Positions 1 to 9,451 are shown, counted from the stretch's first letter. The stretch is DNA of 64,000 bases from Saccharomonospora sp. CUA-673 (GCF_001942305.1 NZ_MKKE01000013.1:28062-92061); one strand, 5' to 3'. Notes: a model not told the origin generated them from the sequence alone. Program-made: numbers and translations.

Positions 1-23
1 GTAGAGTTGTGTTTACACAACGA

Positions 24-100
<77 letters not shown>

Positions 101-107
101 GGTTGAA

Positions 108-142
108 GGCCCCGGCTCACTTTGGTGAGCCGGGGCCTTTTT
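108..142 (+). terminator. Rho-independent terminator of tRNA-fMet
   Basis: A perfect 13-bp stem (GGCCCCGGCTCAC with GTGAGCCGGGGCC) closes a 4-nt loop and is followed by five T residues. It starts 8 nt after the tRNA CCA end. Confidence 0.9.
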
Positions 143-403
143 GCTGCTCTGGGGTATCGCTCGGCTCGGCTTGGCTCGCTTCGCATCGCCATCGCCGTTG
201 CCTTCGCTTGCGGTGTCAGGGGGCTGGGGCTCGGCTTCGGCTTCGCGGGGTCACGGTGTGTGGTGGGGGTGCGCTTGGCGGGTGGGTGTCAATACGCCGT
301 TCGTCCGTGTGGGTCTGGTGCTTGTGGACTTTGCGCGACTCCACTGTGGACCAGGACGGCGGCCACTGTGGACAGAAAGGCCGGAACGTGGCACCGTAGA
401 GAC
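143..403. other. Non-coding stretch between tRNA and padR
   Basis: No convincing gene. The left part is a low-complexity mixture of CGGCTTC/GGCTCG-type words. The right part, from about 322, holds the three spaced TGTGGAC repeats described separately and is the presumed padR promoter region. Open frames here lack ribosome-binding sites and family resemblance. Confidence 0.6.
322..373 (+). promoter_or_regulatory. Three TGTGGAC repeats at 22-bp spacing upstream of padR
   Basis: TGTGGAC occurs at 323-329, 345-351 and 367-373, exactly 22 bp apart each time, about two helical turns. The second and third copies sit in CCACTGTGG, a 9-bp imperfect palindrome. The last copy ends 30 bp before the padR start codon. 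This arrangement fits a cooperative operator, most simply for autoregulation by the PadR protein. That assignment is inference. Confidence 0.5.
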
Positions 404-913
404 GTGTCCGATTTGAACGCAACAGCCGCAGCACTGCTTGGCCTGCTTCACGACGGCCCCGCCACCGGCGGTGAACTCGTCGCCGGAGCTGAAGAACGCT
501 TCGGAGCGTTCTTCAGCGTCACCCGAAGCCAGGTCTACCGCGAACTGCCCGCACTGCACGAAGCCGGGTACGTCCGCATGGGCAAGCAGGGGCCGCGCTC
601 CAGCCAGCAATACGTCATCACCGCCGCGGGTAAGAAGGCCTTCAAGGCCTGGGTCGCCGCCGACTCCGCGGCCGACCACCTGCGGTCGCCGCTCATCCTG
701 CGGCTCGTGCACGCCCGCGTGCTCACCCAGAAGCAGCGGGAGAACCTGTTCGAGACGGCCAAGGCCGTGTACACCGAACAGTCCGACGAAGCCAGGGCCC
801 TCTCGAAGGCCGCCGACGACCCCGTCACCAAGGCCGTCGCCGACTTCGACCTCGCCCACGCCAAGGCGGCACTGAAACTCCTCGACACCGTCGTCAGCGC
901 CGCAGCCAAGTGA
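404..913 (+). CDS. PadR family transcriptional regulator
   Basis: A 169-residue protein starting at GTG 404 (VSDLNATAAALLGLL), where the PadR fold begins. Longer frames upstream are not PadR-like. Residues about 5-80 form the winged helix, including the family-typical LLxxGPxxG turn (LLHDGPATGGEL), the recognition region TRSQVYRELPALHEAGYV and the wing around QYVITAAGKKAF. The rest is the helical C-terminal dimerisation part (PF10400-like), seen in the VHARVLTQKQRENLFE segment. PadR proteins are mostly ligand-sensing repressors. The spaced repeats just upstream suggest autoregulation. A terminator follows the stop codon, so it is monocistronic. The target genes are not evident. Confidence 0.88.
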   Translation: MSDLNATAAALLGLLHDGPATGGELVAGAEERFGAFFSVTRSQVYRELPALHEAGYVRMGKQGPRSSQQYVITAAGKKAFKAWVAADSAADHLRSPLILRLVHARVLTQKQRENLFETAKAVYTEQSDEARALSKAADDPVTKAVADFDLAHAKAALKLLDTVVSAAAK

Positions 914-928
914 CCCCGGCGCGCATCT

Positions 929-955
929 CGTGCGGCCGCCTCAGGCGGCCGCACG
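929..955 (+). terminator. Hairpin terminator after padR
   Basis: A perfect 12-bp stem (CGTGCGGCCGCC / GGCGGCCGCACG) with a 3-nt loop follows the padR stop by 15 nt. Only a short ATTTG follows, so termination may be less efficient than at the tRNA. Confidence 0.7.
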
Positions 956-963
956 ATTTGCCG

Positions 964-969
964 TAACCT
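964..969 (+). promoter_or_regulatory. -10 element of leaderless prfB promoter
   Basis: TAACCT lies 8 nt before the GTG start of prfB and no Shine-Dalgarno sequence is present, so transcription should begin at or next to the start codon. No clear -35 box is visible because the padR terminator occupies that region. Confidence 0.5.
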
Positions 970-977
970 AGTCATTC

Positions 978-2087
978 GTGAGTGCTGAGTTCGAAGACGT
1001 CGTCAAGGACCTCGACGGCAAGCTGACGCAGGTCGAAACCGTCATGGACATCGACGCGTTGCGCCAGGAGGTCGCCTCCCTCGAGGAGGAAGCGGCCCGG
1101 CCCGACCTGTGGGACGACCCCGACGCCGCCCAGAAGGTCACCAGCCAGCTGTCGCACAAGCAGGCCGACCTGCGCCGCGTCGGCGAACTCCGCCAGCGCC
1201 TCGACGACCTCGGCGTTCTCCACGAACTCGCCCAGGCCGAGGGGGACGCCGCCAGCAAGGGCGAGGCCCAGACGGAACTGGCCGCCCTCACCGAGGCCAT
1301 CGACACCCTCGAGGTGCGGACCCTCCTGTCCGGCGAGTACGACCCGCGCAACGCCGTCGTCAACATCCGCGCCGAAGCAGGCGGCGTCGACGCCGCCGAC
1401 TTCGCCGAGATGCTCATGCGCATGTATCTGCGCTGGGCCGAACGCCACGGCTACGGCACCGACGTCTACGACATCTCCTACGCCGAGGAAGCCGGCATCA
1501 AATCGGCCACCTTCAAGGTCGGCGCCTCCTACGCCTACGGCACCCTGTCCGTCGAACAAGGCACCCACCGCCTCGTGCGCATCTCGCCGTTCGACAACCA
1601 GAGCCGCCGCCAGACCTCTTTCGCCCACGTCGAGGTGCTGCCCGAGGTCGAAGAGGTCGACCACGTCGACATCCCCGAGAAGGACCTGCGCATCGACGTC
1701 TACCGCTCCTCAGGGCCCGGTGGGCAGAGCGTCAACACCACCGACTCGGCCGTGCGCATCACCCACCAGCCCACCGGCATCGTCGTGTCCTGCCAGAACG
1801 AGAAATCGCAGCTGCAGAACAAGGCCGCCGCGATGAAGGTCCTGCAGGCCAAGCTCCTCCAGCGCAAGAAGGAGGAGGAACAGGCCGAACTCGACGCCCT
1901 CAAGGACGGCGGCAGCAGCTGGGGCAACCAGATGCGCTCCTACGTGCTGCACCCGTACCAGATGGTCAAGGACCTGCGCACCGAGCACGAATCGGGCAAT
2001 CCGTCCTCCGTGCTGGACGGTGACATCGACGCGTTCCTCGACGCCGGCATCCGGTGGCGAAAGCAACAGGAAGCCGACGTCGCCTAG
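978..2087 (+). CDS. prfB: Peptide chain release factor 2
   Basis: RF2 recognises UGA and UAA stop codons on the ribosome and triggers peptidyl-tRNA hydrolysis. The 369-residue frame contains the SPF tripeptide of RF2 (residues 203-205, VRISPFDNQ) that reads the stop codon, and the universally conserved GGQ catalytic loop (248-250, [16 protein letters not shown]). The N-terminal third is the helical coiled-coil domain 1. The gene is one uninterrupted frame, so the autoregulatory internal UGA frameshift site of the E. coli type is absent, as usual in actinobacteria. It starts at GTG without a ribosome-binding site, just downstream of a -10 box. The order prfB-ftsE-ftsX-smpB is conserved in actinobacteria. 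Confidence 0.97.
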   Translation: MSAEFEDVVKDLDGKLTQVETVMDIDALRQEVASLEEEAARPDLWDDPDAAQKVTSQLSHKQADLRRVGELRQRLDDLGVLHELAQAEGDAASKGEAQTELAALTEAIDTLEVRTLLSGEYDPRNAVVNIRAEAGGVDAADFAEMLMRMYLRWAERHGYGTDVYDISYAEEAGIKSATFKVGASYAYGTLSVEQGTHRLVRISPFDNQSRRQTSFAHVEVLPEVEEVDHVDIPEKDLRIDVYRSSGPGGQSVNTTDSAVRITHQPTGIVVSCQNEKSQLQNKAAAMKVLQAKLLQRKKEEEQAELDALKDGGSSWGNQMRSYVLHPYQMVKDLRTEHESGNPSSVLDGDIDAFLDAGIRWRKQQEADVA

Positions 2088-2172
2088 CTGGACCAGCGGA
2101 CGAGCATCGCCGCAGGTGACGGCATCGCCGTGAGCGTAGGCTGGGCAACCCGGCCTTAACGTCGCCCAACTG

Positions 2173-2178
2173 TAGGAT
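2173..2178 (+). promoter_or_regulatory. -10 element of leaderless ftsE promoter
   Basis: TAGGAT lies 8 nt before the GTG start of ftsE with no ribosome-binding site between them, as at prfB and smpB. Confidence 0.5.
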
Positions 2179-2186
2179 GCCCAATC

Positions 2187-2876
2187 GTGATCCAGCTCGA
2201 ATCCGTATCCAAGGTCTACAAGACCTCGACACGTCCGGCCCTGGACAACGTCTCGGTCGACGTGGACAAGGGTGAGTTCGTCTTCCTCATCGGCCCCTCC
2301 GGGTCCGGGAAGTCGACGTTCCTCCGACTGCTCCTGCGGGAGGAAGTGCCCAGCAACGGTCGGGTGTCGGTGTCGAACTTCGACGTCGCCAAGATGCCCC
2401 GGCGCAAGGTCCCCCGCTTGCGCCAGACCATCGGTTGCGTGTTCCAGGACTTCCGCCTGCTCAACAACAAGACGGTGTCCGAGAACGTCGCCTTCGCCCT
2501 CGAGGTCATCGGCAAGCCCAAGCGCACCATCACCAAGGTGGTGCCCGAGGTGCTGGAACTGGTCGGCCTCGACGGCAAGGCGGACCGCATGCCGCACGAG
2601 CTCTCCGGTGGTGAACAGCAGCGCGTCGCCATGGCGCGGGCGTTCGTCAACCGGCCCCTCGTGTTGCTGGCCGACGAGCCCACAGGCAACCTCGACCCCG
2701 ACACCAGCCAGGACATCATGCTGCTGCTGGAGCGGATCAACCGCACCGGCACGACCGTCGTCATGGCCACCCACGACCACTCGATCGTCGACTCGATGCG
2801 CCGCCGCGTCGTCGAACTCGACCTCGGCAAGGTCATCCGCGACGACCGTCGAGGCGTGTACGGCGTCGGTCGCTGA
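2187..2876 (+). CDS. ftsE: Cell division ATP-binding protein FtsE
   Basis: ATPase subunit of the FtsEX complex, which transmits conformational signals through the membrane to activate septal peptidoglycan hydrolases. The 229-residue protein has the Walker A motif GPSGSGKST (36-44), Q-loop VFQDFRLL (about 86-92), ABC signature LSGGEQQ (139-145), Walker [10 protein letters not shown] (159-167) and the H-loop MATHDH. The start GTG 2187 is preceded by a -10 box and not by a ribosome-binding site. ftsX follows after 68 nt and encodes the partner membrane protein. Confidence 0.96.
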   Translation: MIQLESVSKVYKTSTRPALDNVSVDVDKGEFVFLIGPSGSGKSTFLRLLLREEVPSNGRVSVSNFDVAKMPRRKVPRLRQTIGCVFQDFRLLNNKTVSENVAFALEVIGKPKRTITKVVPEVLELVGLDGKADRMPHELSGGEQQRVAMARAFVNRPLVLLADEPTGNLDPDTSQDIMLLLERINRTGTTVVMATHDHSIVDSMRRRVVELDLGKVIRDDRRGVYGVGR

Positions 2877-2944
2877 CCCCCGCAGCGACTCGAATCCCCG
2901 CCCAGCAAGACCCGACCCCCGACTTCCAAGGAACCGTGCCCTAG

Positions 2945-3844
2945 ATGCGCGCCAGCTTCGTCTTCAGCGAGGTCGTCACCGGTTTGCGCCGGAACGTCAC
3001 GATGACCATCGCCATGATCCTGACCACCGCCATCTCACTCGGGATGTTCGGCGGTGGGCTGCTGTTCGTCCGCACGATCGACAAGATGCAGGCCAGCTAC
3101 CTCGACGACGTCGAGGTCACGGTCTACATGACCCAGGACATCAGCGCCAACGACCCGAACTGCACCGCCGAGCCGTGCTCGACCATCCGGCAGTCGCTCG
3201 AGACCAACCAGGCCGTCGAATCGGTCGTGTTCGAGGACCGGCAGCAGGCCTACGAGCGGTTCCAGCGGATCTTCGAGGGTCAGCCGGAGCTCGTCGAGCT
3301 CGCCCGACCCGAATCGCTGCCCGCCTCCCTGCACGTCAAGCTGTTCGACCCCGAACGCAGCGACGTCATAGTGCAGGAGTTCTCCAACCAACCCGGCGTC
3401 GCCAACGTCGACGACCAGAACAAGTTCCTCGAACGGTTCTTCAGCCTGCTGAACTCCGGACGGAACGGCACGTTCATCGTCGCGCTCATCGCCGCCTTCG
3501 CCGCCGTGCTGCTGATTGCCAACACCATCCAGGTGTCGGCCTACACCCGGCGCACCGAAGTCGGCATCATGCGACTCGTCGGCGCGACCCGCTGGTACAC
3601 CCAGCTGCCGTTCCTCCTCGAAGCGGTGGTCGCCGGCGTCATCGGTGCGGTCATCGGCACCGGGGGGCTGATTGCGATCAAATACATAGCGCTCGACCGG
3701 ATCCTCGAAGCGACCGGCGGCGCCATACCCACGATCGAACTGATCGACATCCTGTTCCCCGTGGCACCGATACTCCTCGGGACGTCGATCCTCATCTCCG
3801 CCATCACCGGGTACGTCACACTACGTGCCTACGTGCGCACCTAG
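2945..3844 (+). CDS. ftsX: Cell division membrane protein FtsX
   Basis: Membrane subunit partnering FtsE. It is 299 residues with the FtsX topology: first transmembrane helix about residues 21-45 ([20 protein letters not shown]), a large extracytoplasmic domain to about 170 containing a cysteine pair (NCTAEPC, probably a disulfide), then three helices in the C-terminal FtsX/MacB-like domain. The [18 protein letters not shown] segment is the typical cytoplasmic coupling loop. ATG 2945 places the N terminus at the usual MRASFVFSE of this family. A terminator hairpin follows. Confidence 0.95.
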   Translation: MRASFVFSEVVTGLRRNVTMTIAMILTTAISLGMFGGGLLFVRTIDKMQASYLDDVEVTVYMTQDISANDPNCTAEPCSTIRQSLETNQAVESVVFEDRQQAYERFQRIFEGQPELVELARPESLPASLHVKLFDPERSDVIVQEFSNQPGVANVDDQNKFLERFFSLLNSGRNGTFIVALIAAFAAVLLIANTIQVSAYTRRTEVGIMRLVGATRWYTQLPFLLEAVVAGVIGAVIGTGGLIAIKYIALDRILEATGGAIPTIELIDILFPVAPILLGTSILISAITGYVTLRAYVRT

Positions 3845-3861
3845 CGGAGTTGAGCAAGCGT

Positions 3862-3896
3862 CTGCGCCGGGGTTCCGTGACGGGGCCCCGGCGCAG
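3862..3896 (+). terminator. Hairpin terminator after ftsX
   Basis: An 11-bp perfect stem (CTGCGCCGGGG with CCCCGGCGCAG) encloses a 13-nt loop, 17 nt after the ftsX stop. No T-tract follows. Confidence 0.6.
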
Positions 3897-3928
3897 CGCC
3901 GTTCCGGGGCTCGGTGGCGGTAACCCGT

Positions 3929-3957
3929 TAGGACTGTAGGTCGAGGGCGGTTAGAGT
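3929..3957 (+). promoter_or_regulatory. smpB promoter (leaderless)
   Basis: A plausible -35 TTAGGA (3929-3934) and -10 TAGAGT (3952-3957) are separated by 17 bp. The ATG of smpB begins 6 nt after the -10 box, so the transcript should start at the start codon. Confidence 0.55.
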
Positions 3958-3963
3958 CGAGAC

Positions 3964-4464
3964 ATGGTCAAGGAAGTCGGACACAAGGTGATCGCGTCGA
4001 ACCGCCGCGGGCGGTACGACTACACGATCCTCGACACCTACGAGGCCGGCATCGCGCTCGCCGGCACCGAGGTCAAGAGCCTTCGTGCCGGCAAGGCGTC
4101 CCTCGGCGAGGCCTTCGCGACGGTCGACGACGGCGAGGTCTTCCTGCGCAACGTGCACATTCCCGAGTACGCGCAGGGCACGTGGACCAACCACGCCCCG
4201 CGGCGCACCAGGAAGCTCCTGCTGCACCGCAAGGAGATCGAGAAGCTGATCGGCAAGACCAAGGAGAGCGGCGTCAGCCTCGTGCCGCTGTCGCTGTACT
4301 TCAAGGACGGCAAGGTCAAGGTCGAACTGGCCCTGGCCCGCGGTAAGAAGGCGCACGACAAGCGTCAGGACATCGCCAAGCGCGACGCCCAGCGCGAGAT
4401 CTCCAAGGCCATGGGGCGCGCGATCAAGGGCAAGCACAAGCAGCAGCGCGCGGCCCGCCGGTGA
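3964..4464 (+). CDS. smpB: SsrA-binding protein SmpB
   Basis: SmpB binds the tRNA-like end of tmRNA and brings it to stalled ribosomes for trans-translation. The 166-residue protein shows the family start ([34 protein letters not shown] split over residues 8-41), the conserved [24 protein letters not shown] and [10 protein letters not shown] segments, and a lysine/arginine-rich C-terminal tail ([14 protein letters not shown]) that enters the empty mRNA channel. Its RNA partner ssrA lies 5 kb downstream at 9656. The stop overlaps the next gene by 4 nt (GTGA), which implies co-translation. Confidence 0.97.
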   Translation: MVKEVGHKVIASNRRGRYDYTILDTYEAGIALAGTEVKSLRAGKASLGEAFATVDDGEVFLRNVHIPEYAQGTWTNHAPRRTRKLLLHRKEIEKLIGKTKESGVSLVPLSLYFKDGKVKVELALARGKKAHDKRQDIAKRDAQREISKAMGRAIKGKHKQQRAARR

Positions 4465-5357
4465 CGGGCCCGGCCGGCGACGACGACGTCGCGGCCTGGG
4501 CGCGGGGGCTCGGGCTCGACGGCCTCGTCGACATCCACGTCCACTTCCTGCCCGACCGCATGCTGCAGAAGGTGTGGGCCTACTTCGACCGGGCCGAGGA
4601 GCACTACGGCCTGCCGTGGCCGGTGCACTACCGGCTGCCCGAGGCCGACCGCGTCGACACGCTCCGCGCGCTCGGGGTACGCACGTTCGCGCCGCTGGTC
4701 TACCCGCACAAACCCGGCATGGCCGACTGGCTCAACAGCTGGGTCGCCGAGTTCGCCGAGCGTGAGCCGCTCGCCGTGCGCACCGCGACGTTCTTCCCCG
4801 AACCGGAGGCCGCGACCTACGTCGACGAGGCCGTCCGGGCGGGCGCGCGCTGCTTCAAGGTGCACGTCCAGGTCGGGGCCTACGACCCGCGCGATCCGCA
4901 CCTCGACGCCGCGTGGGGCGCGCTCGCCGACGCGGGCATCCCTGCCGTCGTGCACTGCGGCCACGGCCCGCTGCAGGGCGAGCACACCGGACTCGACGTG
5001 TTCGCCGAGGTGCTGCAGCGGCATCCGCAGCTGGTCGCCGTCCTCGCCCACGCGGGCATGCCCGAGTACGACGAGGCGCTGGAGCTGGTGCACCGGTTCC
5101 CGCGCGTGCACCTCGACACCACGATGGTCGGCGTGCCGTTCACCGAGAGCTTCATGCCGATGCCCGCCGACTGGCCCGCCCGGCTCGCCGACGTGGCCGA
5201 CCGGGTCGTACTGGGCACCGACTTCCCGAACATCCCGTACGACTACGCGACGCAGCTGCGTGCCATCGCCGGCTGGGCCGAGTCCGACGACCGCCTCGGC
5301 GAACCGTTCCTGCGGGCCGTCCTCCACGACACGCCCGCGAAACTCCTCGGCGTCTAA
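4461..5357 (+). CDS. Amidohydrolase family protein (metal-dependent hydrolase)
   Basis: A 298-residue TIM-barrel hydrolase of the amidohydrolase_2 type (PF04909). The first metal-binding strand reads DIHVHF (residues 24-29). Further candidate ligands sit in [25 protein letters not shown] and the closing aspartate of VLGTDFPN. Family members are decarboxylases, lactonases or hydrolases of ring compounds, and the substrate cannot be told here. The GTG start overlaps the smpB stop by 4 nt, so the pair is one operon, although no functional link to trans-translation is known to me. Confidence 0.85.
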   Translation: MTGPAGDDDVAAWARGLGLDGLVDIHVHFLPDRMLQKVWAYFDRAEEHYGLPWPVHYRLPEADRVDTLRALGVRTFAPLVYPHKPGMADWLNSWVAEFAEREPLAVRTATFFPEPEAATYVDEAVRAGARCFKVHVQVGAYDPRDPHLDAAWGALADAGIPAVVHCGHGPLQGEHTGLDVFAEVLQRHPQLVAVLAHAGMPEYDEALELVHRFPRVHLDTTMVGVPFTESFMPMPADWPARLADVADRVVLGTDFPNIPYDYATQLRAIAGWAESDDRLGEPFLRAVLHDTPAKLLGV

Positions 5358-5404
5358 CCCACCGTTCAAGCCTCCCGAGGGCCCCATGGTTGCGTTGATC
5401 GCGA

Positions 5405-6772
5405 CTAATGTTCCCTTGACGCTTCGCCAACGGCGGGCCTGGTGAGCAGGTAAGCACCGGCGACGAGGGCCGCCCACAGCTCCGGTCCGTTGCCGAAACC
5501 GGTCGCGGCGAGGCCGAGGACACCCGCCGCGCCGAGCAGCCCCGCGGCGACGAGCCTGCCGATCGGGGCCGGGGTCTGCGTCGCGGGCGTGCGCTGCGGT
5601 GCCGCCGTCTCGAACCGGCCGGCGACCCGCACCAACAGCACCAGCACGACGCCCGCGGCCGCGAGCCAGACCGGCAGCGTCACGGCCCAGGCGAGGGTCC
5701 CGGGCTGCGGCGTCGCACGGCCCAGGCCGACCACGGCGACCCCGGCGACGACCACGAGCGCCGGCATGTGCCAGAGGTAGATGCTCATGAACCGGGGCGC
5801 CGCCCACGTCAACGCCGCGGACCCGAGGCGCCGCCGCGCCGGCCGCGTGAGCAGCGGGCGGACCGCGAGCGCCAGGCCGATCTGACCGACAGCCAGGGTG
5901 ATCAGGCACGCGGCGGGCGGGCTCATGTTCGACACCGCATCGCCCGGCATGCCGATCATGCTCTGCGCGTACGGCCCGAACGCCACGAGCAGCGCCGTCC
6001 CGGCGAAGCCTGCGCCGGACAGGGCGACCGCGCGGCTCGTCGACAGCCGCGCGAGCCCGCCGTCGGCGTAGTGGAAACCCAGCTGGGCGACCGCGAGCCA
6101 CACGAACACCGCGTTGGCGTAGCCGACCACGGGTACCTCCCCCAGCTGGGGCAGGCCGCCGAACCGGGCGACGTCGACGGCCGCCGCCGCGACCGCGAAC
6201 GCCGGCACCACGCCGAACCTCGCGAGCCCGCCGCGGCGGTGCGCGGCTGCCAGCAGGGGAGTGGCGACGACCGCCAGCAGGTACACGGCCAGGAACCAGA
6301 GCAGCTGCGCCGCGATCGCCCCCGCGACGGCCACGGGCTGCTCCGGGACGCCGAGATCACCCAGCAGCGTCGGCACGACGAGCCACACCGCGAGCAGGGG
6401 CAGCACCGGCAGCAACAACCGATGCAGCCGCGCGGCGAGCCAGTCCCGGGTCGAGCTCGCCCGCCGCAGGGAGATCAGATTGGCCGCACCCCCTGCGAAG
6501 AACACCAGCGGCATGACCTGCGACAACCACGTCACGATCCACCAGCCGGGGGTGGTGAGCGCGTTGCCCGTGGTCAGCACCCCGTCGGAGTAACTCAGCA
6601 CCGGCATCGTCCAGTGCTGCACCACCACGCCCACCACGGCAAGCGTCCGCACAGCGTCGAGAAACCGATCCCGCCCCGGAGGCTGCGTGGGTGGCGCGGT
6701 GGGCCGGGGTGCCGGGGGCGCAGTGGCAGGAGCGGCGGGTGGCGCGACAGGTGGCGTGAGGCTCGTGGTCAT
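5405..6772 (-). CDS. Acyltransferase-3 family integral membrane protein
   Basis: About 455 residues with roughly ten hydrophobic segments. After a proline/alanine-rich cytoplasmic N terminus (residues 5-35) comes the acyltransferase-3 (PF01757) opening: RFLDAVRTLAVVGVVVQHW, containing the conserved R and a histidine in the first helix, then a PLVFFAGG segment and the WLAARLHRLLLPVLPL stretch with basic residues at the membrane face. This family O-acylates sugars and cell-wall glycans using cytoplasmic acyl donors. The acceptor is not predictable. The ATG at 6772 is preferred over longer frames because of the family start. It is convergent with the amidohydrolase. Confidence 0.8.
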   Translation of the reverse strand: MTTSLTPPVAPPAAPATAPPAPRPTAPPTQPPGRDRFLDAVRTLAVVGVVVQHWTMPVLSYSDGVLTTGNALTTPGWWIVTWLSQVMPLVFFAGGAANLISLRRASSTRDWLAARLHRLLLPVLPLLAVWLVVPTLLGDLGVPEQPVAVAGAIAAQLLWFLAVYLLAVVATPLLAAAHRRGGLARFGVVPAFAVAAAAVDVARFGGLPQLGEVPVVGYANAVFVWLAVAQLGFHYADGGLARLSTSRAVALSGAGFAGTALLVAFGPYAQSMIGMPGDAVSNMSPPAACLITLAVGQIGLALAVRPLLTRPARRRLGSAALTWAAPRFMSIYLWHMPALVVVAGVAVVGLGRATPQPGTLAWAVTLPVWLAAAGVVLVLLVRVAGRFETAAPQRTPATQTPAPIGRLVAAGLLGAAGVLGLAATGFGNGPELWAALVAGAYLLTRPAVGEASREH

Positions 6773-6883
6773 ACCGTTCAGCCTGGTCAGCCGGCGATGC
6801 CCGCACAGCGGTGCCACCCACCGTCCCGCGCTACCGATTTTCGTACCCGCCAGGTGGGGTGAGCCCTACCGCCCCGGGAGCAT

Positions 6884-7525
6884 TTAGCGTTTGAGGTAGG
6901 TGAGGACGGCTCGGACGCGGCGGTGCTCCTCGGCGCTGCCGTCGAGGCCGAGCTTGAGGAAGATGTTGCCGATGTGCTTCTCGACGGCGCCGTGCGAGAC
7001 GACGAGCTTCGTCGCGATGGCCGAGTTCGACAGGCCCTGCGCCATCAGTTCGAGCACCTCGCGCTCGCGGGCGGTCAGCGCGTCGAGCGGGTTGCGCCGT
7101 CCGCGGGCCATGACCTGCGAGATCACCTCCGGGTCGATGGCGGTGCCCCCGGCGGCGACGCGGCGGATCGCGTCGAGGAAGTCGGCGACGTCGGCGACCC
7201 GTTCCTTCAGCAGGTAGCCCACCCCGCCGGTGCCCGCCGACAGCAGTTCGACCGCGTAGGTCTCCTCGACGTACTGCGAGAGCACAAGCACGGGCAGGTC
7301 CGGCACGATCTCCCGCGCCCGCAGCGCCGCGCGCAGGCCTTCGTCGGTGAACGTCGGCGGCATGCGCACGTCGACGATCGCCAGGTCGGGGCGGTGCTGT
7401 TCGACGGCGGGCAGGAGCTCGTCGCCCGAGCCGACCGCGGCGAGGGTCTCGATGCCCTCGTCGGCCAGCAGCCGCTGCACCCCGGCGCGCAGCAGGACGG
7501 CATCCTCGGCGATGACGACGCGCAA
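6884..7525 (-). CDS. LuxR/NarL-family response regulator
   Basis: A 213-residue two-component regulator. The receiver domain (1-120) has the acidic pocket ED (7-8), the phosphoacceptor D52 in LAIVDVRMPP and the conserved LSQYVEE segment. The C-terminal LuxR helix-turn-helix (about 148-195) reads LTAREREVLELMAQGLSN and KHIGNIFLKLGL. The start is TTG 7525 preceded by GGAGAG; no in-frame ATG or GTG fits. It lies 25 nt downstream of the histidine kinase gene and is the last gene of a three-gene operon. Confidence 0.92.
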   Translation of the reverse strand: MRVVIAEDAVLLRAGVQRLLADEGIETLAAVGSGDELLPAVEQHRPDLAIVDVRMPPTFTDEGLRAALRAREIVPDLPVLVLSQYVEETYAVELLSAGTGGVGYLLKERVADVADFLDAIRRVAAGGTAIDPEVISQVMARGRRNPLDALTAREREVLELMAQGLSNSAIATKLVVSHGAVEKHIGNIFLKLGLDGSAEEHRRVRAVLTYLKR

Positions 7526-7550
7526 CTCTCCACAACCCCCATCGGACGGT

Positions 7551-8711
7551 TCACCAGGTGCAGGGCAGTTCGGCTCGGATCACCGTCGGACCGCCGTGCG
7601 GGCTGGACACGGATACGACGCCGTCGATCGTGGCCGCCCGGTCGGCCAGGCCCGCGAGCCCGCCACCGGGGCGCATCTCGGCGCCGCCGTGACCGTTGTC
7701 GGTCACCTCGGCGATCACGGTAGTGCCATCCCCGCGGACGGCAACCTCGACCTCGGTGGCACCCGAGTGCTTGGCCGCGTTGGTGAGCGTCTCGCCGACG
7801 ATGAAGTACGTCGTGCTCTCGACCGCCGCGGGTGGACGTTGCGGCACGTCGACCGACACCGACACGGCGATCGGCGACTTCGCGGCCAACGCCGACAGCG
7901 CCGCGTCCAGTCCCCGGTCGGCCAGCACGGCCGGGTAGATGCCGCGGGCCAGGTCGCGCAGCTCCGCGACGGCGAGCTTGGCGTCGGTGTGTGCCTCGTC
8001 GAGCAGCTGCGCGAGCTCGGTGTTGTCCGACCCGGCCTTGGTCTTCGCACGGCCCACCGTCATGGCGACGGCGACGAGCCGCTGCTGGGCACCGTCGTGC
8101 AGGTCGCGTTCGATGCGCCGCCGTTCGGCCTCGGCCGCGTCGACCCCGCGGGCACGGGAGGCCTGCAACCGGGACGCCCGCGCCTCGAGTCGCTGGGCGC
8201 GCGGCGGCCCGAGCAGCGCCAACGCGAGCTTGCCGTGCAGCCAGCCCACGCCGGGGGCCAGCGTCAACGCCAACGGCACGACGATCGCCGACGCGATGCC
8301 CAGCGCGAACTCGATGACCGCGATGGGGAAGGCGAGCAGCAGATAGGCCAGGTCGCGCCACGTCGTCGAGTCGGCCAGCCGCGCGAACCAGTCGCGCAGC
8401 CGGCCCTCGCCGTGGGCGCGGATCGCGTCCGGCACCGGGGTCCGCAGCATCCGCCGCAACCACCGCCGCTCGACGTCGGCGAACCACTGCGTCAGATACG
8501 TCGCGGCCATCAGCAGCGGGATGCCCACCCACACGATCGTCGTCGCGACCCCGGCCAGCAGCAGGGTCACCAGCACGACGAACTGGACGAGCCGCAGCGG
8601 CAGCGTCAGCACCTGGTAGCCGATCGTGCGCCAGGTGCCGGGCCACGGCTGGTCCTCGTTCACTGCTCTCGCCCCGCTCCGCCCGGGCGCATTCCCCGGG
8701 TCGCCGTTCAT
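7551..8711 (-). CDS. Sensor histidine kinase, NarL/DesK type
   Basis: 386 residues. The N-terminal membrane domain (about 30-165) has four hydrophobic segments in two pairs, resembling the actinobacterial 'sensor' domain PF13796. It is followed by a coiled stretch and the HisKA_3 box ERRRIERDLHDGAQQRL with phosphoacceptor H205. The HATPase_c region includes the N-box (VGETLTNAAKHSGA), EVTDNGHGG and GGGLAGLADRAA. It should phosphorylate the response regulator encoded immediately downstream. The start overlaps the stop of the upstream sensor-like membrane gene by 4 nt. Confidence 0.9.
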   Translation of the reverse strand: MNGDPGNAPGRSGARAVNEDQPWPGTWRTIGYQVLTLPLRLVQFVVLVTLLLAGVATTIVWVGIPLLMAATYLTQWFADVERRWLRRMLRTPVPDAIRAHGEGRLRDWFARLADSTTWRDLAYLLLAFPIAVIEFALGIASAIVVPLALTLAPGVGWLHGKLALALLGPPRAQRLEARASRLQASRARGVDAAEAERRRIERDLHDGAQQRLVAVAMTVGRAKTKAGSDNTELAQLLDEAHTDAKLAVAELRDLARGIYPAVLADRGLDAALSALAAKSPIAVSVSVDVPQRPPAAVESTTYFIVGETLTNAAKHSGATEVEVAVRGDGTTVIAEVTDNGHGGAEMRPGGGLAGLADRAATIDGVVSVSSPHGGPTVIRAELPCTW

Positions 8712-9451
8712 CCTGCCACCGTGGACGTCGACCCGGCGGCATCTCCCGACGCAGCATCCGTCGGGGCCCTATCCCTGGACGCCGCTTCCCTCGAGGTCGG
8801 CACCGGCGGGGCCGCCTCGGCGGCGCGTTCCCGCCGCGGCGACGGACCGAGCAGCGCCGCGGCCAGCCGGGCATGCCCGGCCCCCACCCCGCGCGTCAGT
8901 GGCACGGCCAGGCACACCAACAGCACGCCCAGCACCGCCCACGGCAGCGCCGTCGGCACCGAGTCCACGACGATCCACCGCACATCGTGCCCGGGGAAGG
9001 CGTACAGCCCGTCGGGCAGGAAGCGGTAGTACACCGGTAGCGCGACCAGGCCCAGGGCCAGCGCCCAGAACGTCACCATCACCGTGAACTCGACGACCCC
9101 CAGCGGCAGCAGCAACACCAGGTAGGTCACATCGCGCCAGGTCTGTGCATCGCGCGCCCGCGTCAACCAGCGTGCCCGGAACCCCGTCGTCGGCAGCGGC
9201 CGATACGGACGCGGAACCGGCCTGCCCAGCCACGCCCGCACCCGTATGCGCTCGAGGTCCGCCAACCCCCGTGAACCCGCCAGGAACGCCATCAACACCG
9301 GAATGCCCAACCACACCAACGACAGCGGAAGCCCCACCGCGAACGTCGTCACCAGGAAGACGAACGAGAAGATCCCCAGCGGGAGGCTCGACACCAACAC
9401 CGCCGACGATCCGCTCAGCCCCGGCGTGCCCGGTGCGACGCGCGTGTCCAT
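8708..9451 (-). CDS. Membrane protein with sensor domain, first gene of the two-component operon
   Basis: A 247-residue protein with four predicted membrane segments (about 22-45, 48-66, 118-140, 172-200). It has the same layout as the membrane half of the kinase next door: VSSLPLGIFSFVFLVTTF and TWRDVTYLVLLLPLGVVEF match TWRDLAYLLLAFPIAVIEF of the kinase. It lacks a histidine-kinase domain. It is probably an accessory sensing partner that arose by duplication of the sensor half. Translationally coupled to the kinase (4-nt overlap). Confidence 0.8.
   Translation of the reverse strand: MDTRVAPGTPGLSGSSAVLVSSLPLGIFSFVFLVTTFAVGLPLSLVWLGIPVLMAFLAGSRGLADLERIRVRAWLGRPVPRPYRPLPTTGFRARWLTRARDAQTWRDVTYLVLLLPLGVVEFTVMVTFWALALGLVALPVYYRFLPDGLYAFPGHDVRWIVVDSVPTALPWAVLGVLLVCLAVPLTRGVGAGHARLAAALLGPSPRRERAAEAAPPVPTSREAASRDRAPTDAASGDAAGSTSTVAG

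Noticed and set aside
978..2087. Programmed +1 frameshift in prfB
   Set aside because: The frame is continuous with no in-frame UGA near codon 26.
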